A stretch of DNA of 64,000 bases from Runella rosea (GTDB taxonomy: Bacteria; Bacteroidota; Bacteroidia; Cytophagales; Spirosomataceae): positions 3,534,001-3,598,000 of the forward strand of contig NZ_CP030850.1 of the NCBI RefSeq assembly GCF_003325355.1. The letters are read 5' to 3'. Shown in pieces: positions 17,252 through 25,889 of the stretch; the stretch's first letter is position 1, and every line of letters starts with the position of its first letter. The position numbers and the translations under genes were made by a program. The notes under the pieces were generated by a model. The model did not search any database. It was given only the letters and a program-made list of their open reading frames with translations, and was not told the DNA's origin.

Positions 17252-17590
17252 ATGCTTAAAGAATTTAAAACATTTATTGCGCAGGGCAATGTTCTTGACC
17301 TAGCCGTTGGAGTACTTGTGGGTGCTGCTTTTGGAAAAGTAGTTACAGCCTTTATGGATGATATTATTAATCCAGTGTTGGGTATTGCGATTGGTGGGGT
17401 TGACTTTTCAGCACTCAAAATAGTTCTGAAAGCGGCTGATCCTGCCACAGAAGCCGCCGAAGTAGCGATTCGCTACGGAGGTTTCTTAAACGTAGTCATT
17501 CAGTTTCTAATAACAATGTGGGTGATTTTTCTGATTGTCAAAGCGGCTAACAAAGTTAAATTGTCGAGTTCGCAAGCACCCAAAGAATAG
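17252..17590 (+). CDS. mscL: Large-conductance mechanosensitive channel
   Basis: The ATG at 17252 gives 112 residues with the MscL signature KEFKTFIAQGNVLDLAVGVLVGAAFGKVV (amphipathic N-terminal helix then TM1 with the Gly-rich gate), a periplasmic loop, and TM2 LNVVIQFLITMWVIFLIVKAANK. It is somewhat short in the cytoplasmic tail. MscL opens at near-lytic tension and is the last safety valve in osmotic downshock. It is the last gene of the run and is followed by a strong terminator. Confidence 0.93.
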   Translation: MLKEFKTFIAQGNVLDLAVGVLVGAAFGKVVTAFMDDIINPVLGIAIGGVDFSALKIVLKAADPATEAAEVAIRYGGFLNVVIQFLITMWVIFLIVKAANKVKLSSSQAPKE

Positions 17591-17612
17591 TATTTTAATT
17601 ATTTATATTCAC

Positions 17613-17650
17613 AAAAAGCCCCTTACATACCATTGTGTAAGGGGCTTTTT
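17613..17650 (+). terminator. Terminator of the sigma-MscS-MscL run
   Basis: Perfect 15-base arms AAAAAGCCCCTTACA (17613-17627) and its complement (17636-17650) with an 8-base loop and a terminal T-run, 22 bases after mscL. Confidence 0.92.
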
Positions 17651-17656
17651 GCTATA

Positions 17657-17767
17657 CGTATTTCTACGTGTTTTATCAAGTGGTAGTACTGATTTAGCTC
17701 ATTAGCTTCGCCTATAAGTCATTGTTTATTAGTGCATTATGTCTTTGCGCGTATTTCTACGTGTTTT
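17657..17767. repeat. Direct repeat upstream of the LytTR gene
   Basis: The 18-base sequence CGTATTTCTACGTGTTTT occurs at 17657-17674 and identically at 17750-17767, 93 bases apart. Both are between the MscL terminator and the LytTR start, so they may be binding sites for that regulator or another factor. Confidence 0.6.
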
Positions 17768-17847
17768 TGTGACGTTTTTTTTTGTAGTAAGTTTGTTTTG
17801 TCAATTCGACGTCCCTACAACTCCTTAATCATAAAATCAACACGATC

Positions 17848-18243
17848 ATGAATACTCAACCTTTATTCAATAGTTATCTTTCTACTAAGACGGTTAGCTC
17901 TTCGGCGATACATAGTATTATCATTCCAAACGGGAACCACCAGGTAGTGATTCAAACAGATCAATTGATGTGCATGGAAGGATGCGGTAACTATACTTTT
18001 TTATACACCAATGATGGTAAAAGATACTTAGTTTCGAAAACATTAAAAAGTTACGCGGCGATTTTGGATGATCAGGTATTTTTGCGGGTACACAAATCGT
18101 GGATAATCAATCTGAAGTACTTGCAGGAATTTTGTGAGTATGAGCGTTCGCTAAAATTACGCGGAGGAAGAGAAATAGCCATCTCACGTCGTCGTATCCG
18201 TGAAGTATGTGAAGTGCTTACGCCAATTGTCAAGTGCGCTTAG
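17848..18243 (+). CDS. LytTR-only DNA-binding protein
   Basis: A 131-residue protein. Residues about 28-128 form a LytTR domain: TDQLMCMEGCGNYTFLYTNDGK, then TLKSYAAILDDQVFLRVHKSWIINLKYL, matching the family's conserved F-x-R-(V/I)-H-(R/K)-S pattern. LytTR domains bind DNA through beta strands. There is no receiver or membrane domain, so it cannot be a classical response regulator; it may sense its signal by another route or act constitutively. The short N-terminus has no recognisable domain. It is monocistronic, with an upstream direct repeat and a downstream terminator. Confidence 0.9.
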   Translation: MNTQPLFNSYLSTKTVSSSAIHSIIIPNGNHQVVIQTDQLMCMEGCGNYTFLYTNDGKRYLVSKTLKSYAAILDDQVFLRVHKSWIINLKYLQEFCEYERSLKLRGGREIAISRRRIREVCEVLTPIVKCA

Positions 18244-18281
18244 TCAAAAATATTATATTTTAGTGGGTTAATTGGTCATAC

Positions 18282-18312
18282 AGCCGCTCCGATATCGGAG
18301 CGGCTTGTTTAT
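18282..18312. terminator. Bidirectional terminator between convergent genes
   Basis: Perfect 11-base arms AGCCGCTCCGA (18282-18292) and TCGGAGCGGCT (18295-18305), followed by a T-rich stretch, between the LytTR gene and the convergent barrel gene. The centre is fully palindromic. Confidence 0.8.
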
Positions 18313-18320
18313 TTTTGGCG

Positions 18321-18977
18321 TTAAAACAACACAAAACCAGCCGTTAATTGCCAGAGAGAGACTTTACTATTAAACTGCGCATTGTTTTGCAGATTCAGTT
18401 GTGAAATATTAGATAAACCGCTTTCGTAGCGAAGGTCAATATTGAAAGAGCGAATGTCCAATCCCACACCTGCCTGAAAACCGAAGGTAGCCTGCTCAAT
18501 GGTCTTGTTGACATTTTGACTCGTATACACTTTGAGAGCATCGCCAAGCTGACTTCCCTGTGCGATGTTAAGTGATGCCATCGGGCCCGCATTAAACCGC
18601 AAAGGACCGAGTTTAAGCCCGATTAAAACGGGAATATCAATCTGACTGAACTTAACATCTACATTGACAGGCGTAGTACTGCCGTCCTTGAATATTTCAA
18701 ATGTTCCCCCTTTAGAGGACAAAAGAACCTCTGGCTGAATAAATAATTTCCGCCCGATGCGTGCATAGGCACCCACCACATAGCCTGTTTTGTTGGTAGA
18801 ATTGGTTTTGAAAAAATCAAGGGTTGATGCGCCTGGACGCTTTATACTAAGGTCTTGGGTCTCTAGTCGGGAAAAATTTGCACCACCTCTGACCCCAATA
18901 AAAATCAATTTGCGATTAAACTGAGCCGTTGCCTGAAATGCCACCAAAAAAGCCAACGCAAAAAATATTTTTTTCAT
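18321..18977 (-). CDS. PorT-like outer-membrane beta-barrel protein
   Basis: A 218-residue protein with a signal peptide (MKKIFFALAFLVAFQATAQ). The mature part shows barrel features: FIGVRGGANFSRLE at the start, GYVVGAYARIGRKLFIQPEVLLSSKGG, FSQIDIPVLIGLKLGPLRFNAGP, and a C-terminal strand ending in an aromatic residue (WQLTAGFVLF). These are typical of the porin-family/PorT-like beta-barrels common in Bacteroidota. No partner genes indicate a specific role. Confidence 0.85.
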   Translation of the reverse strand: MKKIFFALAFLVAFQATAQFNRKLIFIGVRGGANFSRLETQDLSIKRPGASTLDFFKTNSTNKTGYVVGAYARIGRKLFIQPEVLLSSKGGTFEIFKDGSTTPVNVDVKFSQIDIPVLIGLKLGPLRFNAGPMASLNIAQGSQLGDALKVYTSQNVNKTIEQATFGFQAGVGLDIRSFNIDLRYESGLSNISQLNLQNNAQFNSKVSLWQLTAGFVLF

Positions 18978-19450
18978 GGTTGTAAAAGAGAGTTAATTAT
19001 GAAATAAAAACATGGTAATGACGGATTAACGCCTGTGGCGGGCAGGAGATTGTTTGAGTTTTTTTTTAATTTAGGAAACCCCGCCAATCTTAATTAAAAT
19101 TTACGCTTCTTAAGGCTACGCAACCATTCATACCAATACCCTAAAACGATTTCAGAGAACGCTATACATTTGGTGTATTAAATCTCCGAAAGCAATCCTA
19201 CCCATGTAGAAACTTGATTTTCAACCTACTGTCGCATTAAAGGCCGTTAACTAACTGCTTCGCTTTTGACTGAAAGGATTTCTTTAACTTGCACCTAAGT
19301 TACTGTTTTCATCTTTGTAATCAATAAATCATTGTTAACAATCATTAACCATACATCACTTTCTCAATTTGAGTAAGTTTAGGATACCGACGACGGAGAT
19401 TTCAAACTTAAATAACTATTTTTGAACACATCAAAACCATTTTTTCGCTC
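18978..19450. other. Long intergenic region, 473 bases
   Basis: No gene of supportable length was found. It separates two divergently read genes and should hold both promoters. A TACATTTG sequence at 19165-19172 fits the -7 consensus but has no TTTG at the right distance, so I do not call a promoter. Several A/T-rich runs and a short G/C hairpin-like patch near 19035 are the only other structure. Confidence 0.5.
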
Positions 19451-20599
19451 ATGGAAAATAACCAAGCTCTAACCAAACTCTCTGATTTGCCGATTCTGAA
19501 ACATTTGGAAGGCGGCGAAAATAAATTGAAAGTCCTTCCCGAAAATATGGCCAATTGGAAAAAAGGCGAAAAATCCATTGCTTGGTTGGTAGGACTGGTC
19601 CTGGTACTTGCCGTAGGCTACGGCTTTATCACCGTTTTATTGCCGCTAATTACTTCTTTGTTGGTGGGGGTAATTACGCTGGGTTTCAAAATGATTGAAG
19701 CGATGGTCGTTGTGGGCGCAGTCCTTTTAGGTTTTATGCTCTCACCGCTCATTTTCAAAGTCTTCCGTCGTATTGTTCGTAGTTTACACAAGCTTCTGAT
19801 TAGAATTGATCCATTTGCCGAATTGGATGACCAGCTCGGCAAAATGAAAGACTCTCGTCGAGAATTTGAAACTGTCAAAGCAGAAATAAATGCTTGTAAA
19901 ATTCAAATGAAGCAAGAAGCAGTAAAGGCAGAAAAATTGGCCAAAGATGCCAGTCAGAAGGTTGTTTACTGCCAAGAAGAAGCTAAAGCGTTGAAAGCAA
20001 AATTAGATAAAATGCTCGAAAAAGGCGGCGACGCTGCGCGTGAAACCGACGATTTTGTGGAATTGGAGGGTAAGTTAAATGCTGCAATCGGCGATGGCAA
20101 CCGGTCCGTTTCTGAAGCTGAAACTTATCGGAGATTGGTCGATACCTTTGGCTCACGGGCCAACGTGTTTGCAAAACTTGACCGTAAATTGGTGGGGTAT
20201 GGTCATGCGTTTGACGAGAAACTCAAAGATTTTGCCACAAGTATTAACTTATTGAAAACAGAATCGCGGGCGATGGCCGCCGCCAACAACGCCACTACTC
20301 GTGCTCGCAAGGTGCTCGGACAAAATCAGGATTGGCAGTTGGATTATGCGCTGGAAGTGATTTCGGGACAAATTGCCAGCGATATTGCCAATACCCAAGC
20401 TAATATCCGCGATTTGGACAGCATCGTTAAAGATTTCAATCCGAACGACGAGCGCGCTTATGCTCGCCTTGAAACTTTTGCCAATCAAATCAAAGGAGGA
20501 GAATTTGAAGTGAGCGACCCCAATCGTGTCTCTAACCCCAATTATAAACTTACCCCAGACCAAAAAAATGCGGGCGGTGGAATTACGGATATTTTTTAA
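19451..20599 (+). CDS. Membrane protein with two TM helices and a long coiled-coil domain
   Basis: A 382-residue protein of no family I recognise. Residues about 44-72 and 76-106 are two adjacent hydrophobic helices (SIAWLVGLVLVLAVGYGF and MIEAMVVVGAVLLGFMLSPL), so a hairpin anchors the protein with both ends on the cytoplasmic side. From about 120 to 215 there are charged heptad-like helices (LDDQLGKMKDSRREFETVK, AVKAEKLAKDASQK). The end is polar with NPNYKLTPDQKNAGGG. It precedes a four-TM protein and a convergent VWA-like lipoprotein, suggesting an envelope complex. Confidence 0.7.
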   Translation: MENNQALTKLSDLPILKHLEGGENKLKVLPENMANWKKGEKSIAWLVGLVLVLAVGYGFITVLLPLITSLLVGVITLGFKMIEAMVVVGAVLLGFMLSPLIFKVFRRIVRSLHKLLIRIDPFAELDDQLGKMKDSRREFETVKAEINACKIQMKQEAVKAEKLAKDASQKVVYCQEEAKALKAKLDKMLEKGGDAARETDDFVELEGKLNAAIGDGNRSVSEAETYRRLVDTFGSRANVFAKLDRKLVGYGHAFDEKLKDFATSINLLKTESRAMAAANNATTRARKVLGQNQDWQLDYALEVISGQIASDIANTQANIRDLDSIVKDFNPNDERAYARLETFANQIKGGEFEVSDPNRVSNPNYKLTPDQKNAGGGITDIF

Positions 20600-20611
20600 T
20601 TAGAAGTGAGC

Positions 20612-20651
20612 ATTGAGGGGCGAATTCTGAGAATGAAATTCGCCCCTCAAT
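20612..20651 (+). promoter_or_regulatory. Intercistronic perfect stem-loop
   Basis: Arms ATTGAGGGGCGAATT (20612-20626) and its exact complement (20637-20651) enclose a 10-base loop, but no T-run follows. It lies between the coiled-coil and four-TM protein genes; a partial terminator or RNA processing/stability element is possible. Confidence 0.55.
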
Positions 20652-20673
20652 CCTATCTCATGACTCCTAAACC

Positions 20674-21180
20674 ATGACATTACAACAATTCTTTGATCGT
20701 GTAGGTGAACGGCCCGACTGGGTGCTTATTTACTTCACCTTACTGCCTTTGATGGCCCTTTTGGCAAATCTGCTGGGCAAAAACGAAGGACATCTGTCGC
20801 CTTGGAATTACTTCTACGCTTTCTTGATTTATTTGGCTTGTATACCGGGCATTTTTGCCGTGGCGCTCAATGTTTACCTTTTTTTGTTTGAACGTCGGAG
20901 CATCTTTGATTTTAACATTTATACGCAGATTCTGCCCTTTTTTGCCATGTTGTTGACGCTTTGGCTGATTCGTCGGAATGTCATTTCGTTTGATTACATT
21001 CCTGGATTTCAGAAATTAAGCGGGTTGGTATTGATGATTTTTGCCGTCATCTCCCTGATGTGGATTGTAGACCGTACGCGCATTGTGGTCTTTTCTTACC
21101 TCAAATTTGAATACGTACTGGTGATTTTTGCCGTGTTACTCGTCCTCCTTTTGTGGGGATGGCGAAAATTATTTAACTGA
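20674..21180 (+). CDS. Four-TM membrane protein, unassigned
   Basis: A 168-residue protein with four or five hydrophobic helices: WVLIYFTLLPLMALLANLL, FYAFLIYLACIPGIFAVAL, ILPFFAMLLTLWLIRR and a C-terminal pair ending in FAVLLVLLLWGWRK. No conserved motif or known family was recognised. It begins 75 bases after the coiled-coil protein's stop and its own stop lies only two bases from that of the convergent lipoprotein gene, so the three genes are tightly packed. Confidence 0.65.
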   Translation: MTLQQFFDRVGERPDWVLIYFTLLPLMALLANLLGKNEGHLSPWNYFYAFLIYLACIPGIFAVALNVYLFLFERRSIFDFNIYTQILPFFAMLLTLWLIRRNVISFDYIPGFQKLSGLVLMIFAVISLMWIVDRTRIVVFSYLKFEYVLVIFAVLLVLLLWGWRKLFN

Positions 21181-21182
21181 AG

Positions 21183-21956
21183 TTACAATTCATCCACCGT
21201 ACCAGCGCCTAGCTCCTGCAATAAAGTACTCCAATAATGGGTTACGGTAGGGTTATTTTCTTTTGTGCTGCTTGTAGGCTCAAAAGGTAATGCAATCTTG
21301 ATTTCGGCCGCGTTTAGTGCATATTGCTGCATGGCTTTAGCATCGGTTTTAGCCCAACTTTCAGCTTGACTATTGTCTTGGGGGGGAGTTGAATGAAAAT
21401 CGCGACGATTGGCGCCTTTCATGCTCTCAATCATATCGCTGAGATAGTACACTTTTACTTCGGCACCCGTTTCGGTAGCTTTGTTGATGACGGGCAGGCT
21501 CGCCCAAATATCGGTTTGGCGCTGAGAATTTCCCACGTTTTGGATACCTAATTTGGCCATTAACTGCCGCAGAAATATCATACGTTCGCGTTGGAGGGTC
21601 AGGTCGGCGGTGGTTTGAGCCGCTTCGCGGTCGGTGGCGTTCATGTGACTAATATCTTCTACTTCGGTACGGCAGGTAAGTGATAAAGCACGCGCTTTTT
21701 GGGTATTTTCATGAATAAAATACACTTCCAGTTTATCGCCTTTTTGGCGAATGTTCTGCTCAATCAAATCACTCAATATTTGTTGATATTTCTGGGCGAC
21801 AAAAATTTTGTTGACATTGACACTCTGGGTTTTGTCCATAAAAACCAAGGTGTAAACGGGCCCAGTAGTAACGGTGGCTTTTTTCTCTTCAGAGAAACAG
21901 GAAACGAAGAGGCAACAAACGGTGATAAGTATACTATAATTGAGAATGCGAATCAT
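21183..21956 (-). CDS. Lipoprotein with VWA/MIDAS-like domain
   Basis: The ATG at 21956 (257 residues) gives a lipoprotein signal with lipobox FVSC; an upstream in-frame start at 22049 adds an unlikely 31 residues before the signal peptide. The mature protein starts with YTLVFMDKTQSVN, where D-x-T-x-S is close to the metal-ion-dependent adhesion site (DxSxS) of von Willebrand A domains, and AEVKVYYLSDMIES fits a later VWA strand. It resembles VWA-like stress or surface proteins, but no exact family is assigned. It is convergent with the two membrane-protein genes. Confidence 0.65.
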   Translation of the reverse strand: MIRILNYSILITVCCLFVSCFSEEKKATVTTGPVYTLVFMDKTQSVNVNKIFVAQKYQQILSDLIEQNIRQKGDKLEVYFIHENTQKARALSLTCRTEVEDISHMNATDREAAQTTADLTLQRERMIFLRQLMAKLGIQNVGNSQRQTDIWASLPVINKATETGAEVKVYYLSDMIESMKGANRRDFHSTPPQDNSQAESWAKTDAKAMQQYALNAAEIKIALPFEPTSSTKENNPTVTHYWSTLLQELGAGTVDEL

Positions 21957-22167
21957 GGAATTGATGAGATTTGACGCGAAGATGGCATTTGATAAATAAA
22001 TACGCAATCCAAAACGGATAAAAGGTTTGTCTATTGTGACGAAAAGCAATTAAATGGGTTGAATCTATAGAAATCAACTCTTTAGCTTTGATAAAAATTG
22101 TATGCCGGTTCTGAAAACAGTATAGCGAGCGATGTTTTTGGGGAAAACTGGGAATTTTCAGGGGGGC

Positions 22168-22207
22168 TAAAAAAAAGGCCCGTATCAGTGATTGACGGAT
22201 ACGGGCC
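22168..22207 (-). terminator. Terminator of lpdA
   Basis: GGCCCGTATC (22177-22186) and GATACGGGCC (22198-22207) form a 10-base stem. On the minus strand it is followed by a T-run (A-run 22169-22176 on plus), just beyond the lpdA stop. Confidence 0.9.
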
Positions 22208-22229
22208 TACAACTATTTTACTGAAAATT

Positions 22230-23624
22230 CTATAGGTGAATCACCTCACCGTAAGCAGCAGCGGCCGCTTCCATAATCGCTTCCGACATGGTAGGGTGTG
22301 GATGAACCGACTTCACGATTTCGTGACCAGTGGTTTCCAAATTACGGGCAACAACTACTTCGGCAATCATTTCGGTTACGTTGGTGCCAATCATGTGCGC
22401 ACCGAGCCATTCGCCGTATTTGGCGTCAAAAATCACTTTGACAAAACCTTCAGGCGTACCAGCGGCTTTGGCTTTTCCTGATGCGGAGAACGGAAATTTA
22501 CCCACTTTAATCTCATATCCGGCTTCTTTGGCGGCTTTTTCGGTATAGCCTACCGAAGCAATTTCGGGCGTACAATACGTACAACCAGGGATGTTGTTGT
22601 AATTGAGCGGATGTACGTGCGGCTGACCAGCGATTTTTTCAACGCAGATAATTCCTTCGGCCGAGGCTACGTGTGCCAAGGCTTGTCCTTTGGTCACATC
22701 ACCGATGGCGTAATATCCTGGAACATTGGTTTGGTAAAAATCATCGGTAGTAATTTTCCCTTTTTCAACTTTGATACCCGTTTCTTCCAAACCGATGTTT
22801 TCGATGTTGGCTACCACACCAGCGGCGGAAAGTACAATATCGGTTTCGATTTTGATTTCACCAGAAGGAGTTTTTACGGTCGACACACAACCTGCACCAC
22901 TTGTATCTACTTTTTCCACGCTTGAATTAAGATGGATTTCGATACCCATTTTCTTGTATTGTTTTGCCAGTTCTTTCGAGATGTCTTCGTCTTCTACGGG
23001 GACCACGTTTGGCATAAACTCCACAATCGTTACTTTGGTACCCATGCTAGCGTACACGTATGCAAACTCAACGCCAATGGCTCCAGAGCCAATGACCAGC
23101 AATGACTTAGGTTGTTTTTCCAACGACATGGCTTTGCGGTACTCGATTACTTTCTGACCGTCGATCGGAACGTTGGGAAGCTGACGGGCGCGGCCTCCCG
23201 TGGCAATGATGATGCTCGTAGCCGTGTATTCAGTTTTCTTGCCGTCCTTTTCAACTTCTACTTTTTTGCCAGGTTTTACACGACCTGCGCCTTCGATGAT
23301 GTCGATTTTGTTTTTCTTCATCAGGAAGTTTACGCCTTTGCTCATGCCGTTGGCTACGTCGCGGCTACGCTTAATAACCGCACCGAAATCGGCTTCAGCA
23401 TTGCCAACCGTGATACCGTAATCTTTGGCGTGGTTGATGTACTGAAATACTTGAGCGCTTTTCAATAACGCTTTAGTAGGGATACAGCCCCAATTAAGAC
23501 AGATACCTCCGAGGCTTTCTTTTTCTACAATAGCGGTTTTTAATCCCAATTGGGAAGCGCGGATAGCGGCTACGTAGCCACCGGGCCCGCTGCCAATAAT
23601 TATCAAATCGTACTGTGAAGCCAT
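22230..23624 (-). CDS. lpdA: Dihydrolipoyl dehydrogenase (E3)
   Basis: A 464-residue flavoprotein disulfide reductase that reoxidises dihydrolipoamide with NAD+ for 2-oxoacid dehydrogenase complexes and the glycine cleavage system. It has the FAD motif IIIGSGPGGYVAA (residues 8-20), the redox-active disulfide C42/C47 in GGICLNWGCIPTKALL, a second Rossmann motif VIGSGAIGVEFAY, and the active-site His in SVHPHPTMSEA. Length is standard. No E1/E2 genes adjoin it. It is followed by its own terminator. Confidence 0.96.
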   Translation of the reverse strand: MASQYDLIIIGSGPGGYVAAIRASQLGLKTAIVEKESLGGICLNWGCIPTKALLKSAQVFQYINHAKDYGITVGNAEADFGAVIKRSRDVANGMSKGVNFLMKKNKIDIIEGAGRVKPGKKVEVEKDGKKTEYTATSIIIATGGRARQLPNVPIDGQKVIEYRKAMSLEKQPKSLLVIGSGAIGVEFAYVYASMGTKVTIVEFMPNVVPVEDEDISKELAKQYKKMGIEIHLNSSVEKVDTSGAGCVSTVKTPSGEIKIETDIVLSAAGVVANIENIGLEETGIKVEKGKITTDDFYQTNVPGYYAIGDVTKGQALAHVASAEGIICVEKIAGQPHVHPLNYNNIPGCTYCTPEIASVGYTEKAAKEAGYEIKVGKFPFSASGKAKAAGTPEGFVKVIFDAKYGEWLGAHMIGTNVTEMIAEVVVARNLETTGHEIVKSVHPHPTMSEAIMEAAAAAYGEVIHL

Positions 23625-23655
23625 GTATTTATGTGTATTGAGTAGTGAATTTCAA

Positions 23656-23690
23656 AACGTCGGCAAGGTTTTGAACCCCTTGCCGACGTT
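23656..23690 (-). terminator. Hairpin after the molybdenum-hydroxylase operon
   Basis: Perfect 13-base arms AACGTCGGCAAGG (23656-23668) and complement (23678-23690). On the minus strand a short T-rich stretch (TTTTGAAATT) follows. It lies after the stop at 23756 and upstream of lpdA. The loop region shares GGTTTTGAACC with the terminator at 5456-5492. Confidence 0.6.
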
Positions 23691-23755
23691 ACCGTATTGG
23701 CGTCACAAAAATAGACGGAAAAGTTGGTTTGACAATAGTCTTCCTTTGCGACCTA

Positions 23756-25885
23756 TTAACCCAAGGTAGCTCCTTGTTCAGCAAAAGGCTGATTGTAGAG
23801 TCTCTTGCCTGTTGTTTTGAAAATAGCGTTGGCAATGGCTCCGCCCGTTGGAGGCAATGCAGGTTCTCCAAGGCCTGTAGGGTCGATGCCATTTTTGACA
23901 AAATGTACCTCAATATCAGGAACTTCGTTGTAACGAATCAGGCGGTATTTGTTGAAATTATCCTGCTGAGGTGCGCCGTCTTTGAAAGTAAGATTTCCGT
24001 ACATGGCATGACCGAGCCCATCCACGATAGCTCCGTAGACTTGGTTTTGGGCGCTGCTTTCGTTGATGACGATGCCGCAATCAACGGATGCGTATACCTT
24101 TTTCAAAACGGGTTTTCCTTTAACATTGGCCATTTCGGCAATTTGGGCCACGTATGAGTTGTGTGAGAAGTACACGCTGAAGCCTTGGTAAACTCCTTTT
24201 TTCTTCTTGCCCCACCCTGCTTTATCAGCCACCAACTTAATTGCCTCGCGGAAACGTTCTGGCTCGTAGGTGATTTTTCCGACTGGGCTTTTGATGGATT
24301 TTTCCAACAGCTCCATCCGTAACTGAATGGGATCTTTGCCGCCCGCCATGGCTACTTCATCCAAAAAAGCCTGCTCGGCATAGGCCAAAAAGTTGGTAAT
24401 TGGTGCCCGCCAAGGGCCGGTAGTAATGGGTGATTTGTGATCGTTGGATTGAATAAGGGTATTTTCAATGGCACCTACTGGGAAGTTGTCAGGGCGAGTG
24501 GCGTTTCCAGCGTTCATTCCTGCACCGTGGAGCATATAGCCAGTGATATTGCCAGCTTTGTCGATAGACGCTTTGAAGCGATAGCGCACGGCGGGGCGGT
24601 AAATTCCCCCAGCGGTGTCATCCTCGCGTGACCAAGTTACTTTTACGGGTGCTTTGATAATGCTCGACAACTCGGCGGCTTCCACGGCGTAGTCGGTGTT
24701 GAGGCGACGACCAAATCCTCCTCCCATGCGGGTTAGTTCTATGGTGACTTTTTCGGGAGCCATGTTGAACATTTTCGCAATTTGGTTTTGCGCATTTTGG
24801 GGCGTCTGGCTGGGGCCAGCCATCTCGATACTATCTCCTTTGAAATGGGCAAAAAAGTTCATCGGCTCCATCGGGCTATGCGGCAAAAACGGGCATTGGT
24901 ATTCGGCTTCAATGACCTTGTAGGCATTTTTGAAAGCTGCTTCTATGTCGCCGTCTTTGCGGTGAACGGTCGCGGTGGTGCTGTTGAGCATTTCTTTGAA
25001 AATGCGGTCGTGGTCGGCAGAACTTTCGAGGTCTTTTTCTTTTTCCCACTCAATTTTCACGGCTTTGCGGGCTTGCATCACTTCCCAAGTGGTTTTTCCG
25101 ACGATGGCTACTTTATTGCCAAAAGAAACAACATCTGTGATACCCGGCATTTTCTTGGCCTCGGTCGCGTCAAAAGACTTCAGTTTGAGGCCGAAAGCAG
25201 GCGGGCGTTGAATCATAGCGTTAAGCATACCATCGCGCTTGTAATCAATACCAAACAGGTTTTTTCCCGTCAGAATGGCTTTACTATCAACACCTCTTAC
25301 GGAGGTTCCAATCAAGGTGAAGTTGCTTTTATCTTTGAGCTTGACCGTTGTTGGAGGCGTAATTTGGGCGGCATCCGTTGCCAACTCGCCGTAGCTTAGT
25401 TTTTTGCCAGAGCTGTGCATTACGAAGCCTTTGCTGGTGCTACATTCGCTGACGGGTACGCTCCATTTTTTGGCGGCTGCTTCCATCAACATGGCGCGGG
25501 CAGTGGCTCCTGCTTTGCGTAGGCGTTCCCATGAGTGGCGGATAGCGCCACTTCCTCCAGTGAGTTGACGTTCAAACTTTTTGGTATCCAACGGCGACTG
25601 CTCTACCTTTACTTTGCTCCAATCGGCGTCCAATTCTTCGGCTACAACGATTGGGAAAGCCGTTTTGATGCCTTGCCCGATTTCTGGATTGGGTGAATAT
25701 ATGGTAATGATACCCGAAGGCGCGATGGCCAGATAAGCGTTAAAGTCGATGGTATCGGCGGCAGTTTTGGTCAATACGCCAGGCTCAAAAGCCTCCGACG
25801 AAAACCAGCCAAATCCGAGTACTAAGCCACCAGCCGCGGTGGCAGATGTTTTGAAGAAATCTCTTCTGGATTGATTAGTGCTCAT
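23756..25885 (-). CDS. Molybdopterin-binding subunit, isoquinoline 1-oxidoreductase-like (xanthine dehydrogenase family)
   Basis: A 709-residue periplasmic molybdenum hydroxylase large subunit. A Tat signal is at the N-terminus (SRRDFFKTSATAAGG). The chain has the duplicated aldehyde/xanthine-dehydrogenase cofactor domains seen in the IorB branch: NPEIGQGIKTAFPIVVAEELDADW, SGAIRHSWERLRKAGATAR, PHSPMEPMNFFAHF and GGGFGRRLNTDYAVEAAEL. Members oxidise aldehydes or N-heterocycles. Its partner [2Fe-2S] subunit is directly upstream (25938-26402); the FAD subunit is absent, as usual for this branch. The substrate is unknown. Confidence 0.88.
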   Translation of the reverse strand: MSTNQSRRDFFKTSATAAGGLVLGFGWFSSEAFEPGVLTKTAADTIDFNAYLAIAPSGIITIYSPNPEIGQGIKTAFPIVVAEELDADWSKVKVEQSPLDTKKFERQLTGGSGAIRHSWERLRKAGATARAMLMEAAAKKWSVPVSECSTSKGFVMHSSGKKLSYGELATDAAQITPPTTVKLKDKSNFTLIGTSVRGVDSKAILTGKNLFGIDYKRDGMLNAMIQRPPAFGLKLKSFDATEAKKMPGITDVVSFGNKVAIVGKTTWEVMQARKAVKIEWEKEKDLESSADHDRIFKEMLNSTTATVHRKDGDIEAAFKNAYKVIEAEYQCPFLPHSPMEPMNFFAHFKGDSIEMAGPSQTPQNAQNQIAKMFNMAPEKVTIELTRMGGGFGRRLNTDYAVEAAELSSIIKAPVKVTWSREDDTAGGIYRPAVRYRFKASIDKAGNITGYMLHGAGMNAGNATRPDNFPVGAIENTLIQSNDHKSPITTGPWRAPITNFLAYAEQAFLDEVAMAGGKDPIQLRMELLEKSIKSPVGKITYEPERFREAIKLVADKAGWGKKKKGVYQGFSVYFSHNSYVAQIAEMANVKGKPVLKKVYASVDCGIVINESSAQNQVYGAIVDGLGHAMYGNLTFKDGAPQQDNFNKYRLIRYNEVPDIEVHFVKNGIDPTGLGEPALPPTGGAIANAIFKTTGKRLYNQPFAEQGATLG

Positions 25886-25889
25886 GCTA

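Noticed and set aside
19165-19172. TACATTTG as a -7 promoter element in the long intergenic region
   Set aside because: The matching TTTG at 19-21 bases upstream is missing, so it is only a chance consensus match.
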